From Gammaproteobacteria bacterium (lineage in GTDB: Bacteria; Pseudomonadota; Gammaproteobacteria; Steroidobacterales; Steroidobacteraceae), in contig JANYLM010000130.1 of assembly GCA_025357835.1 (NCBI GenBank), forward strand, positions 1-64,000: a stretch of DNA of 64,000 bases, written 5' to 3'. Each line of letters starts with the position of its first letter. The first letter of the stretch is position 1. A model generated the notes under the pieces. The model searched no databases and was not told where the DNA came from. It saw only the letters and a program-made list of their open reading frames with translations. Of this stretch, positions 63,199 through 64,000 are shown piece after piece. The position numbers and the translations under genes are program-made.

Positions 63199-64000
63199 GT
63201 GAGCACGCCTGCATACCCGCCTGTTCAACGCTGGTTGGCGTTCGTCACGACGGCAATGGTTGCGGCAGTGCTGTGTTGTCAGGGTGGCTGCGTCGCCACC
63301 AAATACAAGCTCGCCAAAAAGAACACGCCGCCCGTACAACTTCTGAATGTTCCCTTTCCACCCTCAGCACCGCTGCAACCGACGCTTGCTGCACTAATTT
63401 CTTATGGCGGTCCCGGTTCGTGGAAGCGTGAAGCGTTGTGGGATGAATACGTCGTCACGCTCCAGAACAGCGGCGAGCGACCGGTCACCATTGATTCTAC
63501 GACGCTGACAGACTCGGATGCTTTGGTCATCGCAGCAGGTATCGATCCGTGGGCGCTCGAAAAGCAGAGCAAGCTCCTGGAGAAGCAGTACCGTGCTAGC
63601 GGTCTTGCCTTCGTTCGCACTGCCGGACCTAGCGTGCTCATCGTCGGTGCAGGCGCGGCGGCGGTTGCGGCCACGACGAGTTCGATTTTCGTATCGGCCG
63701 CTGCTGCCGGCGCGGCCCTGGCTGCGGTGGTCGTCCTGCCGGTCTACTACGGCACCGTGTTGGGTATCAATCACCACAACAAGAAAGCCGTCATGGCTGA
63801 ATTCACGCGCCGGCGGCTACCGCTGCCGCTAACGCTGGCACCGGGCGAGACGCGCAGCGGGAGTGTGTTCTATCCGACGGTGCGAAACCCCCGTTCTCTC
63901 GAGTTGCATTGGTCGAGCGAAACCGGTAGTGGCCTAGTTGCATTGCCACTCGACTTTCTGCACGGGCTGCACGTGCCGGCCGTACCGCCAGCCGCTGCAC
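63199..64000 (+). CDS. lipoprotein with an Ala-rich double hydrophobic segment (3' end outside window)
   Basis: From GTG 63199 the frame is open for 267 codons to the window end. It has a signal peptide and lipobox (VLCCQGGC, Cys about 31), then a beta-like domain (EYVVTLQNSGERPVTIDSTTLTDSD), and a mixed helix (WALEKQSKLLEKQYRASGL). A long hydrophobic stretch of about 45 residues follows (SVLIVGAGAAAVAATTSSIF ... AALAAVVVLPVYYGTVLGI), then a further beta-like domain (LPLTLAPGETRSGSVFYPTV). I do not recognise the family. Minus-strand frames at 63394-63777 are shadows of it. The coding character and lipobox make it a real gene. Confidence 0.7.
   Translation, partial: MSTPAYPPVQRWLAFVTTAMVAAVLCCQGGCVATKYKLAKKNTPPVQLLNVPFPPSAPLQPTLAALISYGGPGSWKREALWDEYVVTLQNSGERPVTIDSTTLTDSDALVIAAGIDPWALEKQSKLLEKQYRASGLAFVRTAGPSVLIVGAGAAAVAATTSSIFVSAAAAGAALAAVVVLPVYYGTVLGINHHNKKAVMAEFTRRRLPLPLTLAPGETRSGSVFYPTVRNPRSLELHWSSETGSGLVALPLDFLHGLHVPAVPPAAA

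Noticed and set aside
63394-63777. 127-residue minus-strand open frame
   Set aside because: Antisense to the lipoprotein frame that has a signal peptide, lipobox and open end; no independent support.

Overview
The window looks like a piece of the chromosome of a GC-rich gammaproteobacterium, probably from the Xanthomonadales/Nevskiales/Steroidobacter neighbourhood. The pointers are the gene order rsmD / ftsY-ftsE-ftsX-rpoH, an RpoH with its family box, a TonB-dependent receptor beside amidohydrolases, a UrcA-family protein, a XanB2/Hyg5-type chorismatase and an exosortase system. This placement is inference from gene content; no marker such as rRNA is present.

Layout. (1) 1-13,618 is the end of an exopolysaccharide/exosortase locus: the tail of a flippase, a VPLPA-CTERM gene cut by an IS3-family remnant, two methyltransferases, an exosortase D-EpsI fusion, a WecA-like sugar-phosphate transferase, a TPR lipoprotein, a secreted five-repeat protein with a Gly-rich C-terminal anchor, and an intact VPLPA-CTERM protein. 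The polyprenyl-linked glycan genes and the sorting genes probably serve one cell-surface matrix. (2) 13,702-17,937 has a histone-deacetylase-like hydrolase (with a fossil of a second copy behind it), a small unknown protein, a DUF962 protein and three toxin-antitoxin modules in a row. Each module has a palindrome inside its promoter, and two appear to be leaderless. (3) 17,939-24,458 is housekeeping: rpoH, ftsX, ftsE, ftsY, then divergent rsmD, coaD and a gamma-glutamyltransferase. (4) 24,633-31,472 holds secreted hydrolases (alkaline-phosphatase superfamily, S9 peptidase, class C serine hydrolase) and a putrescine aminotransferase. (5) 31,563-41,275 is mostly housekeeping: mutM, rpmG, rpmB, radC, dut, coaBC, pyrE, ampG-like and trmB, with an alpha/beta hydrolase and a TetR regulator between. 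(6) 41,307-49,807 holds a cardiolipin-synthase-like lipoprotein, a LytS/LytTR two-component pair, UrcA, an M28 membrane peptidase, ppa and a beta-propeller lipoprotein. (7) 49,912-58,641 is an accessory metabolic stretch: chorismatase, AhpD-like protein, cupin, branched-chain aminotransferase, and a TonB receptor between two amidohydrolases. (8) 58,827-64,000 has tRNA-Gly(CCC), two more toxin-antitoxin modules, an MFS transporter, a secreted tandem alpha-beta-barrel protein and the start of an unusual lipoprotein that runs off the window.

The most notable observations are: mutM has ACG where its start codon should be; the toxin-antitoxin promoters carry palindromes or helically phased repeats; one AbrB-type antitoxin is frameshifted; an S9 peptidase seems to have lost its catalytic histidine; the VPLPA-CTERM gene is cut exactly in its membrane anchor; and a secreted protein of five approximately 105-residue repeats sits inside the exosortase locus. 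No CRISPR array, rRNA or complete prophage was seen.
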